Shown: piece by piece, positions 1-11,300 of the stretch
How positions within the stretch are numbered: the stretch's first letter is position 1
Layout: every line of letters starts with the position of its first letter
Assembly: GCA_001642005.1 (NCBI GenBank)
Contig: LWCA01000085.1
Location: 1-56,547, forward strand
Direction of reading: 5' to 3'
DNA length: 56,547 nucleotides
From: Intoshia linei
Taxonomy: Eukaryota > Orthonectida > Rhopaluridae
Notes under the pieces: model-generated
Database searches by the model: none
The model's input: only the letters and a program-made list of their open reading frames with translations
What the model was told of the DNA's origin: nothing
Made by a program: the position numbers and the translations under genes

Positions 1-1430
1 TGTTTATGGAATTAATGACAAAACTACACAGCAAAGTTTGGAAGATTATTTTAATCCGTATGGTAATTTAAAGAGCATTGATATTATTAAAGACAAAGCT
101 GGTGCGTTGAGAGGTTTTGCTTTTGTGGAATACGACGATTCCGATCCTGTAGATAAACTTACAAGTTGCTTTTTAAATTATATTTATTAATGTATTATAG
201 GAATGAAGCATCATACAGTTAATGGTCAGGATCTTCAAGTTAAAAAAGTTTTTCACAAAGAGCAGCAGCAGGGAGGTACTAGTATACTTTATTTTGATAT
301 TTTAATTATATTTTTTAGTAATATTGGGTGATAGCACTCTTTATTCTAGAGGGGCGCCACGAAACATGTATAATCAATATCGACTTGATGGTAGACAGGA
401 TTATAATGATGTTTATCGTCAAGATACATACGCTGCAAGGGGTTTTATATATTTTTTTAATTTTTTATTTATTTGATTGGATTAGGTTTAATTTTAATTA
501 TATATTTTAGGAATTCCGGATTGTAGAACTTCTTATTCTAGAGGGGCGCCACGAATCATTTATAATCAATATCGACCTAATGGTAGACGGGATTATAATG
601 ATTTTTATCGTCAAGATCCATACGCTGCAAGGGGTTTTATATATTTTTTTAATTTTTTATTTATTTGATTGGATTAGGTTTAATTTTAATTATATATTTT
701 AGGAATGCGGGGTGATAGAACTATTTATTATAGAGGGGCGCCACGAAACAGGTATAATGAATACCGACTTGATGGTAGACAGGATTATAATGATACTTAT
801 TGTCAAGATCCATACCTTTCAAGAGGTTTCATTAATTGTTTTAATTTTATATTTATTTGATTAGATAAAGTTGTATTTTAATTATATATTTTAGGAATTC
901 CGGGTTGTAGAACTCCTTATTCTAGAGGGGCGCCACGAAACATTTATAATCAATATCGACTTGATGGTAGACAGGATTATAATGATTTATATCGTCAAGA
1001 TGCATACGCTGCAAGGGGTATCATATATTGTTTTAATTTTTTATTTATTTGATTAGATAAGGTTTTATTTTAATTATATATTTTAGGAATTCCGGATTGT
1101 AGAACTTCTTATTCTAGAGGGGCGCCACGAAACATTTATAATCAATATCGACGTAATGGTAGACGGGATTATAATGATTCTTATCGTCAAGATCTATACG
1201 CTGCAAGAGGTTTTATTTATTATATTTATTTTTTAATTATTTGATTAGGTTTTCATCAAGATAATTATTCAGGATATAATAATAATACTGGTTGTACTTC
1301 TAGAACAGGTTAAGAAAATTTTTTTGATGGTCTATTTATTTTTTTAGATCAATATAGATATGCTCAAAGATACGATAAACCTACTCCAAATTATTGTCCT
1401 TATGAATATAATTATGATGCTGGCTATTAG
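1..1430 (+). CDS. hnRNP A/B-type RNA-binding protein, 3' part
   Basis: The gene enters from the left edge. Exons: <1-164, 201-275, 319-441, 511-633, 703-825, 895-1017, 1087-1209, 1249-1308, 1348-1430 (stop TAG 1428-1430). Exons 1-2 code the second RRM of an hnRNP A/B protein: the RNP1-like segment reads RGFAFVEY and the end reads KHHTVNGQDLQVKK, as in hnRNP A1/Hrb87F RRM2. The family packages nascent pre-mRNA and regulates splicing. After RRM2 comes a Tyr/Arg/Gln/Asn-rich, prion-like tail made of five 41-residue repeats plus a 47-residue end. Introns are 36-69 nt, all GT-AG, and all tail exons are phase 1-1. The first RRM and the start lie outside the window. The RRM2 call is strong; the exact orthologue within the A/B group is not settled. 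Confidence 0.87.
319..1209 (+). repeat. Five-copy tandem exon-intron array, 192-bp unit
   Basis: Copies start at 319, 511, 703, 895 and 1087, exactly 192 bp apart. Each unit is a 123-nt exon (41 codons, phase 1 at both ends) followed by an intron; the four introns between copies are each exactly 69 nt and nearly identical. The coded core is SRGAPRNxYNQYRxxGRxDY followed by a QDxYAARG end. Copy 3 (703-825) is the most diverged, ending QDPYLSRG. Skipping any number of copies keeps the frame. Confidence 0.95.
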
Positions 1431-3466
1431 TGTACATCTTTTACAATATATTAAATTACATCGATTATGTTGAATATTAGTTAAATATAGTTTTTTTAGG
1501 TCACGCATTTACACATAAGAATAGGATTAGAATTTATAATTGAATAGTTTTTTACATTTTTAATTTTAATGTAGATCTTAGTTTAAATATACATTTTATG
1601 TACAGATAGAGTAGATTTCTTATTATTTAGTTTTGCAGTGTAGTTTAGTGTTGATTTTTGTTCGATTTGAAATTGTAAAATCGATTAATTTCGTATTTTT
1701 TTAGCAATTGTAGTTTATTTAGTAAATTATAGATATGTAGTCGTTAGTCTTGGTCATTTGACCGATGATCAATATAATGTGTCAATCATGACGTTTATGA
1801 GTAACAATTTTTCTGTTTGGGACTTACGATTGGGGTTAGACTTGGAACCGACTGGCTAGTATCTGAATGGTTTTAATTATTTTTTGTAGGCTTTCAATAT
1901 AAATAATTTTTGTCACGGAGAATATTGAAAAAAATTTGTATTAATATATGGATTATGATGATAAGATTTTATTTATTTGAACCTACGAATAACATGAAAT
2001 AGGTAAAAATCATTCGTAGTCTTTAAGAATGTTGATAACTATTATGGTGTATAATCGTTGTTTGTGTTAGATAATTTTCTTTGAATTATCATTATGAATT
2101 GTATAGCCTTTTAAATGTGTTATTATGTTAAAAAATGTCATTTTTTTTTTCTGTATTTTTTTAGATTTGGCAATTCTTCATAATTAACTACAATAGTTGT
2201 TATCAGATTCAAGATAACTGACTTAATTTCGTCCAAAAAAATCTTTACGGTAAAAATACTTTAAATATTTAAAAAATTCTTGCTGCATCTTTACAACATC
2301 ACTTAAAGCTTAATATAAGGATAGTTTAGGTAATTTTATTTTATTCGAAATTGTAGGATCAATATATAAAGAAAAGTAAATTTTAATCTAAAATATCAAA
2401 TATATTAAAAATTATTTTCACTGGGAATGCTTAGATTTCTGGGGTTGAAATTTTATATTATTATTAACTGAAATAAGCTTTATCAGAATAATTTTTTTTA
2501 TAATTTTAGAACCGTCAATTATTTCAAATTTTATGTTAATAAAATATTGTACTTTCGAAATTAAAAAAATGAATACTTAAGTGTTTTTTTTGACCTTGAA
2601 GACGTCGGTTGGTTAGGTTGAAATTTTTTTTAAAACTTGGGCTGTTTTTATTATAAAAAAAAAGGAATCATCTGGTGTTTTGATCGTGAAATCGATCTTT
2701 TTTAAGGTTGTCATTTATGATAATGCTTATGATTTTAAAAACTATCCGAGAATATAAGTTGTATACAATTCTAGGACATTTTTTATTTTTACAAAAAAGT
2801 GTAATTTGGGTTTTGGCCGTAAAGATATAATATTTTGAAATTGAAAATAATCATAATGATGATTTTAAAATTTTAATTAGATTGTATATACAATTCTTAT
2901 TTAAATTTAAAAAAAAGGACAATTGCAGTTTTTGACTTTAAGGACTCAATTTCTGAAAATAAATTTTGCGATAAAACAACTCTTTCGAAAAACTGTAATA
3001 GACATGGAATTTTTAAAACTATATCTCTTACTTACTTAAATAAACTGAAACAGACAAACAAATAAATAAATACACATAAATTTTTAACTAAATGACTTTA
3101 TATAACCAAGGATTAACATTAGTAGGCACAGTAGAAAATTTCCAAAATATTAATAATCAAACTGCTCAATTACTCATGTTTAGTTAATTTTATTTGATTT
3201 ATTTTTGAAAAAACAATTCGCGTCACTGTATTAATAACTTTTTAATATTTTGTAAAAAAATTTATGAGTATTATATTATAAATTAAAATTATTCATTGAA
3301 AAATTTTAGGAAGCGTATCGTGTTATGCTATAAATTTAAAATGATTCATAATTAAATTAAATTCCAAACGAACATGACTAAAATATAAATAATTTGAATA
3401 CATGTAGTAATAGTATGTATACTATTTTGTTAATACCCCAGTAACATTTCCATATAGTTATTTTCA
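1431..3466. other. Intergenic, hnRNP 3' flank
   Basis: No coding exon is visible. The first part holds the hnRNP 3' UTR. A copy of the dispersed composite element fills 2345-3110. The rest is AT-rich sequence up to the next gene start. Confidence 0.6.
2345..3110 (+). repeat. Dispersed composite element, copy 1
   Basis: Starts at GTAGGATCAATAT and runs to a 3' end with ACAGACAAACAAATAAATA. Inside, a block of the form TTTTGACCnTGAAGA recurs near 2589, 2682, 2811 and 2930, so the element consists of degenerate monomers of about 95-130 bp. Twelve further full or partial copies occur in the window. No ORF. Confidence 0.8.
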
Positions 3467-5299
3467 ATGATGGATTTGAAACTAAATTTTTATGATGAAA
3501 AAATTAAAAAGTTATCTAAAAAATTAGGGTTAAAAATGAATTAATAGTGATTATATAATTGTAATTTTTAGAGAATGTGAATATATAATAGAATTGAACC
3601 AAGAAAATGAAAAATTGCAATATAAAAATTTATCTGATACAATATCAGAATTAAAACATGTGGTATTAAGATAATTCATCTATAAATTAAAATGTATGAA
3701 TCAATTACAGATAGAAATAAAAGATTGCGATATTATCAACTATGAAAAGTTGATAAAGGAATTAAAAAATGATTTGATCTATGAAAAAGACAGATATTGT
3801 AAAATTGAAAATCTTTTAAAGAAACAGCCTAGTGAGAAAGAATTTTTCTTTCAGAAAACTAAGATATCTGAATTAAATGAAAATGTATGTACATTAAAAG
3901 AAAAAATAGTAAAGTTGAAGGAAAAATTTAATCATAAAAATAAACTTTGTCACGAAATGATGAAATCACGAGATGATTTATGTAATCAGTCTGAAATTAG
4001 CCGCAAAATTATCTTGGAATTATCGGTTTGTTTGTATTATTTTCCTTTAATAAAAGTTATTAGAACGAAAACAAATTTTTAAAAAATGGATACCTTCAAA
4101 GAAAAAACAATGATAAATTTATATTGATTGACCCGTTTGAACATTTAACACAAATTGAAAATGATTTAAAATTAAAGATTTTGGAAATTGATAATTTGAA
4201 ACTTGTATAAAATATATCAAAAATGTAAAAAAAATTTATTTCATTGTTAGATTTTGCATGATTGTGAATTGAGGTTTGATAGTCAAACTATTAGCAATGC
4301 AAAAGGTTTGCGTGAATTTAAAAATTCAATTGATAATTTAACAAAACTCAATAATTTGATTCAAAAAGAAAATGAATGTTTGAGTCAATCTAAAAATATG
4401 TATCAAACTAAAATTACTAAGGTATATTTTAATATTTATAATTATAGTTTTTATTAACGGAATTGAAAATTCGTTAATTCCGTTAATATGGAATTTTCCC
4501 CATAGTAATACCCTAGATAATGGAGTTTAATTTTTTTAAATAAAAATCATTAAATGGTTAAATTTCTTGCTATTATAGGTTTTTGAATAAAACATGACGA
4601 AGTAATACGCACAAAACATTAAAAAAGGATCCATATCAGTTTTTTGGGGTCCATGAAAAATTTTAAATTATTTACAGATATAAACTAAAGCTAAAAATGA
4701 TATTTTCGCAATGATGGTAATTGACTTCTAATTAATACATAAATGAGTTATATTTATGATTTTCTTAAAAATAGATTCCAGAGCTTTAGAGATAAAATTA
4801 TTATTAACGGAATTTTTGGTTCATACAATTTCGTTAATATGGCATTTCCGCTAACAAAAATTCCGTTAATAAGGACTTAAATTGTAGTAATATACTTTGT
4901 ATTATAATAATATAGATTAATAAAGATTTGCAATTTTTAAAAATGGATAACATTGAATTAAAAAACGATTTAACCAATCTAAAACAAAATTATTCTCATC
5001 ATTTTGAAAAAACTAATAAATTTACTGAAAATTTAAGACAATGTTTCAAAAAAATTATATCCATTTTACAATTATCTCAATATTTTATAAACCATTTACA
5101 GCGATGTAACAAAATTAATGTAGATTTTAATGTACATGACATTTGTAAAAAATTTAAGTACAATGAATATTATTTGGAGTCAACAACATTGGAAGACATT
5201 ACAAATTATTTGAATAAAACTGCTACAGCATTACACAATGTTTTTTACAATTGTTTTATTGAAATTGAAAAAAATTCAACTGAATGTTGTCTTGTTTAA
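3467..5299 (+). CDS. Uncharacterised coiled-coil protein, six exons
   Basis: Model: 3467-3528, 3572-3662, 3711-4025, 4064-4204, 4251-4421, 4916-5299; phases match at every junction and give 387 aa. The start is the first of two adjacent ATGs (MMDLKLNFYDEK). Residues ~1-280 are highly charged, Lys/Glu/Asn/Leu-rich and heptad-like (for example ENVCTLKEKIVKLKEKF), as in a long coiled coil. The last ~100 residues are less charged, with aromatic and Cys residues (CKKFKYNEYYLE) and a TECCLV end, and may form a small folded domain. I recognise no family. The last intron (4422-4915) carries a MITE; the others are 38-48 nt. The stop lies 15 bp from the stop of the convergent acyltransferase gene, so the 3' UTRs must overlap. 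Confidence 0.72.
4451..4872. mobile_element. MITE with TTATTAACGGAAT inverted ends, in intron
   Basis: The 422-bp insertion starts TTATTAACGGAAT and ends with its exact reverse complement ATTCCGTTAATAA. Shorter copies of the end motif sit just inside both ends. The interior (TTTTTTAAATAAAAATCATTAAA ... GACGAAGTAATACGC) matches 27160-27395 in the Rab GDI gene. No transposase. Confidence 0.8.
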
Positions 5300-5314
5300 C
5301 TTGTAAATACATTT

Positions 5315-8300
5315 CTATATTATAGTTTCGTAATCATTTTCATGTTTCAATCGATTTTCATATTTTTTGTACATTTTTTTAATTGGCATTTGTATGATCA
5401 TTACAAGAAAAGTGGCTAAAAGCAATCCTATCATCATTTGTCCTATGTACAAAAAATTCTAAACATTATTTATTTATATTTAATTTCAAATCATACGTGG
5501 CAAATTGTTTCAAAGTAATAAATTGTTTTTAAATTGAAGGCATGATTATAATATATCATGGGTATTATCATGTACCACGAATAAATTAACTTGTCGAGTA
5601 TTAGAAAATATTTACATGATAGAATATTTGAAATCCATTCTAAATAATATATTATAATTAATTTAAAGTATTATTTACAATTCGCCAAATCTATACATGG
5701 TCTTAGTGTTTTTGGAAAATTTTATTTTAAAGATGCTATTTTTTAGTTATCGTTTCTCTAATAATTAGAGTCTAATTCGATAAATTCTCTAGTCTGCACA
5801 AGTTTAAATGTATTGACCAACTGTAGAGAAAAGACTGTATTATTATTTACTGATAATTACTAGCATTATTGGTATGACATGCAAATATAAACCACGCGAG
5901 AGTTAATGAATAGCCTATTGGAAAAAGAATATTGAAAGTTACACGTAAATTGAATGCTGAACCGCGAAAGTATCCGTCCGTTGGACCCAATAACATTATA
6001 ATTTGAAGTATCACATAAAATATCCAAATAACTATATTTACATTCTACGAATTTATTTAAAATATATTATACGTAAGGTTTCATTTTACCTTTGATATTT
6101 TATATTTGAAATTGTCATAATTGGAAACTAGGTAAGCAGTAAATATTCCAATGATTACAGAGTGTATATGTAGCCAAAAAGGAAATGACATTGTGTGGGT
6201 CATATCAGATCTAAAAATATTATGAATATATATTGACTCAGTCCAAGAAAAAGTAAAGGTGAAACCGGGCCTAAGAAATTTAATAAGTTTGATAAAATTT
6301 GTAATTAAAATTTTATGAAATAGGGTTCTAGATAAGTCATCCCAACTATTTTTTTCACATTGTCAAATTTTAATCAGGTAGATTACTGTACTATCAAATT
6401 TTTTACTTTGATTATAATTATAATCCACTGCAATAAGTCTTATCGAAATAATTTTTTGTTTTATAAAATAAATGGTTAATAGTTATTAGATAAAAAAATG
6501 AAAACCTTTACTTATTCCGCGAAGGTCACTTTTTAAGGTTGAAATTTTTTGTGGCTGTTAAGTGGATACAAATGTATCAGCTGTAATTTTTTTAAAATTC
6601 TAGGACTATTTTCATTTTTTAGAGACTTTAAAAAAGACTAATCTGGGTTTTGATTATGAAAATGCACTTTTTTGAGGTTACGATTTATGATAATGTTTAT
6701 GATTTACAAAAATATCCCAGAATTCATGTTTTATAAAATTCTAGACTATTCTATAAAAATAATTTTTTTCATTTTAAAATAAAGGTAATTTGGGTTTCGG
6801 TTGTATAAATATTAGTTTTATTAATTGATATTTATGATTATGTTCATAATTTTAAAATCAGTATCAAAGTGTATATTATTTTTTTACATTATAGGACATT
6901 GGATTTTAAAAAAAAATATAATTGAGATTTTTGATCGTGAAGGATTTAATTTAAAAAAATGAAATTTACGATAAAACCTTGCCGTCGAAAAACTGTATTA
7001 GAAATTCGTATTCGTAAAATTCTACACCGATTAAGTTCTTAAATAAATGGTAACAGACATACATTAAATTATAATTTTATATACAGGCATTTGTAAGTAA
7101 GGACTTATCTCAATAGTGTTGAAAAAATATTGAACCGACTTTTGACATTTTTGTGATTTGGTTCGTGGGTGAAACCTCTGAATTACTGTATACATTTTAA
7201 GGAAAGATAGAAAGTAAGAAGATTAAAAATCTATTAACCGCTTAACTTAACTTATATGTAGTCACCCGGTTATTACCTATAAATTTAATTATTTTCATAG
7301 ACGCATTCACAAAGTTCCCAAAAACTAAAAAAATCATTTTAATATGATTATGGTCAATGACCATTGGTCATATTTATATTTAATGCCTCTAAACAGAATT
7401 ATTACACCAATTAATAAATATTTAACAATCATATCATTAATCTTACACTTCACGAATAGCAATAATATCAAGCATCATTGGTGAAGCCTTATGCTTAGCT
7501 ACAGCCAAAAATCCTAGCACAACCATTTCGCCGATGATTAGTAGTATTCCAATAATGACAGCAGTGATAATGTATCTAAATTTATATTATAATAATTGAT
7601 TGTTAGATTTTGAAATACACTCAGGTTCCGAATAATAACGTAGATGTTATACACTAGGCCCTAGTGACTTGGGCAGTGATTTCTAACCATTTTTGGTTGG
7701 CGACACATATTTCAATCTCAAAAAATTTCGCGACACACCCATCACAAAAATAAACGATTGATTAATAAATATAGTTGAATTTATTTTTTTCTAATAATAA
7801 TCTGAAAATAAGCTATGAAAATTTATCATCATCACAAATTTATATTTATAATTAATAATTATTATTAATTATCTTAATTTATATTATAATTTATAATCAT
7901 TTTACAAAAAATCCTTGAGTTAAGATAAAATGTCTTTTCCTACATTTTTTTGAAAACTTTACCAAACATTTCGAGAAAAAACTCTTTATCCAATCACAAA
8001 TAAAAAATCAAAATTTTAACAAATATGAAGGAAAAATCCCTTTAATAACTTTTACATTATTAAGAAAGGGATTTTTAAATAAAGGGCTTGAAGTTATATT
8101 TTTTATTAAATACATATTTATATTTTTATTAATGTGGGATAAAATTTTATTAAAGGGGATAAAAGTTGGATTTTTAAAATAATAATTTAACGGTATTCTA
8201 GGGTCTAGACCAGGGGTACGCAACCTTTCCATCAATTTAGCCGCAAAGCTACTTTACTCATTGATATTTCGGCCGCGCAAAATTTAATTTAACATTGAGA

Positions 8301-11300
8301 GAGTTTAAATTTATTTTGATAAAAATATTTTCCTTGAATTTGAAGTAAAATGATATATTGCATTATAATGGCATGGATTGCCCACGGCTGTAAGGTCGCA
8401 GGTTGTGCACCCTGGCCTAGACTCTAGGCTTTGGGATAAAATAGCAACACCTGGCCACTCTGCAATAATTTATTTTACAAACTAAACGTAACCATTTTTC
8501 AATTTTTCTGGTAATAAAGCCAAAAATGCTGGTACTAATAAGTTACATAATTAGCAATAACAGCACGTGTTGGTGACACCTTTGGTTATGATATTCAAGA
8601 ATGTATTTTTTTAATAACCAATTATTGAAAAAGGAATCCTCTTTTTACCAGAGAGGTCTCGGGTATAGCAGGGTGGACATTGGTTATGCATATATTAGTT
8701 GTAAATATATAACCTCTTTACAAAAAAGATGTACAATAAAGCAAGTACAAATAGTTGCATTTCCAATGCTACATACCACATCCAACCAGCACACTAAAAT
8801 ATTTATAAAACTATTATTTTAAATCCAACCATTTTTGTAGGATTAAATATGTTTGAAAATAGAAAAAAATTCATAATATGACCATAACGTCCATTACATT
8901 CCTCATCCATCACCAAGTTGTCTGTAGTATATATTCCATCGGAAAGATAAGGTAGTACGTACATAAAAATTATTAATACGATATAATATACAGGTAAATA
9001 TCTAAATAATAATAATTTTTTATATTAAATGAGTAAACTTGACAATTTTATTTGTTACAATCTTTCCAAGACTTAATCTATATGAGTCATCCTTAAATAA
9101 ATTAAACATTTTGTAGCTCAATAGATACGATCTAAAATACATTACATATATATTTTATTCTAATATTTATTACGATAATAAAAATAGAATTTCGTATCCC
9201 AAAAAAGCAGTCATGATGAAAACTCCTATAATGTTTTGTAATTCTGTTTTGTAGCTGAGAATATTTGCTAAATTGTATATTTAAAAGATGTTAAATTTGA
9301 TAATACGTAATACATAATGTATGTATTATATATAATATGTATAATATACATTGTATATGCTATATTGTAATATAAAAATTATTACTTGAATAACGAGCAA
9401 TATATGTAAACGATTGACCATACATAATCCAAATAAAGGCAATTACTCTTAATCCACTATACCAATTTGATGATTTCTTTTTTTTTACATCAAATATCAT
9501 GTACCAACTGGAAACCCAACACATAGATTTTTTGAAACTTTTCACCATTATTTCACTTTGATTAAAAATAATATCACTATATTCTGATGATTGAAAATAA
9601 ACATTACTTATGGTCACAACCATTTGTAGTATGATTATTAATGCTATTAATATACTAAAATTTTATAATTAGATAAATACAATACCAATTAAGATAAAGC
9701 ATGATGCGTGCCTTAAAACTATGTGTTTTAGGAGTTGGAAAATATAGAAATTGTAACATATTTAAAATGTTAAAATAGCTAATTTAAATTAAAATAAATA
9801 ACTTTAAAGAATTAAATAATTTACACTGTTATGATGCTTCCTGTATATATTTTTGCTTTTCCAATTAAGTTGTCATCTTTTAATCCAAAACCGCTTATAG
9901 CACATTGGAGAGTGACTATACGAAATATTTCATATGTGTATGATGTATTGCAAATAATATGTAGAATATACAATGTAACTCAAACGAAGGTTCACATATA
10001 CGTTTTGTAGTTCCAATAGAAATTTCGTTTCAAAAATTTTTATCATTTTTACGTATTCATGTAAGGAATGAATTGGAACGTAAATTTAATAAATACTAAA
10101 TATTGCAGTTTCTCAACCGATGGGTGCACGAAATTTTTTTGTGTGAATATGATTTCACTTTAAGGCAAAAATTTTTATTCGTCATCATATATAAGTAGTT
10201 TTTGCTTTAAATTTAACACCAAATAAACTAAATTGATAGTCCTTACCAGGGATTGGAATGAATTGATAAAAATTAATGAAAATAAAATCAATTCATAATT
10301 TGTTCAAAAATTATTTTTTTATTAATTGCAATAAATTGGTTTTTTGAAATATAAAAAAATTTCAATTACAATTGTAATAGAAGATTGATAACAATATCAT
10401 AATCATTTTAAAAAAACTGGTCATGTGGTTATAATGAATATACTAGAATGACTGTTATGTACTTCGAACAAACAGCATCCTAGTAGGTTAAATAAATCAT
10501 TTTTCTTATTTTTTCATATTGATATATTTAATTTTTGTACTACATTTATATTTTTTTAATTATATGACAAAAACCAATTCATTGCAATTATTTTATATAT
10601 AATATATTTATACTTATATTATATATTATATATATTATATTAATAAATTTATATATATAAAAATTAATATTTAGCAAACAATTAATTGGTTTGTACAAAA
10701 TAATTGATTGGAATCAATTATTTCCAATCCCTGGTCCTTACTTATATAATATCGTTTATTTCAATAACTACCAGTATTATAATTTTATAAAGTCCATATT
10801 TATGTTACGTTTTTTTCCGGGAGAAAGTAAGACACATTTCAACCTCCCAAACTCACATCTTACGAATCAAAAATTCCAATTAAATATTGAAGTTTTCTTT
10901 ATGGATTTAAAAGCATTTTAAATTTCAACGTGATTTAAAACTAATGTACATGGAATGATTCTATTAGAATCGTAACTAATTTTGAAAAATAGTTTTAAAA
11001 CTTTTAGTTGTATATTTTAAATTAATGGCGAGTTGTTGAGAGAATACAGTAATTGAAAATACATTTAACAATTTTATGAATCAAAACACAGTGCAATGGA
11101 TTTTTGGATAAATCTAATTTAAAATAAAAGTATATTACATTTTTCATTAATTATTTGAGGTAATTCTTTTGAAATGTATTTTAAAACATATTGACAGGTA
11201 TTGGGTAGACACAGAGCTATACTTGGATTGCTCTAAATATATTTAACAATACAGTAAAACCTAAATTCAACATTTTGGAACAATTAAAATAAATAATGTT

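Noticed and set aside
319-1209. Regularly spaced repeats, CRISPR-like spacing
   Set aside because: The whole 192-bp unit is repeated, exon and intron alike, inside an animal gene; there are no unique spacers.
7671-7760. CAGTGATTTCTAACCATTTT with GCGACACA repeats, possible hAT element
   Set aside because: Only one end is recognisable; no partner end or target duplication found nearby.
8008-8235. 75-codon minus-strand ORF
   Set aside because: Lies in hAT-like repeat sequence and runs into the left end of the hAT MITE; no homology.
8601-8822. 73-codon plus-strand ORF
   Set aside because: Antisense to the CAGWMWYVALEMQLF exon of the NRF-6-like gene, whose family motif is clear on the minus strand.
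10691-10921. 76-codon plus-strand ORF
   Set aside because: Covers the reversed 3' fragment of the composite element; other copies have no ORF there.
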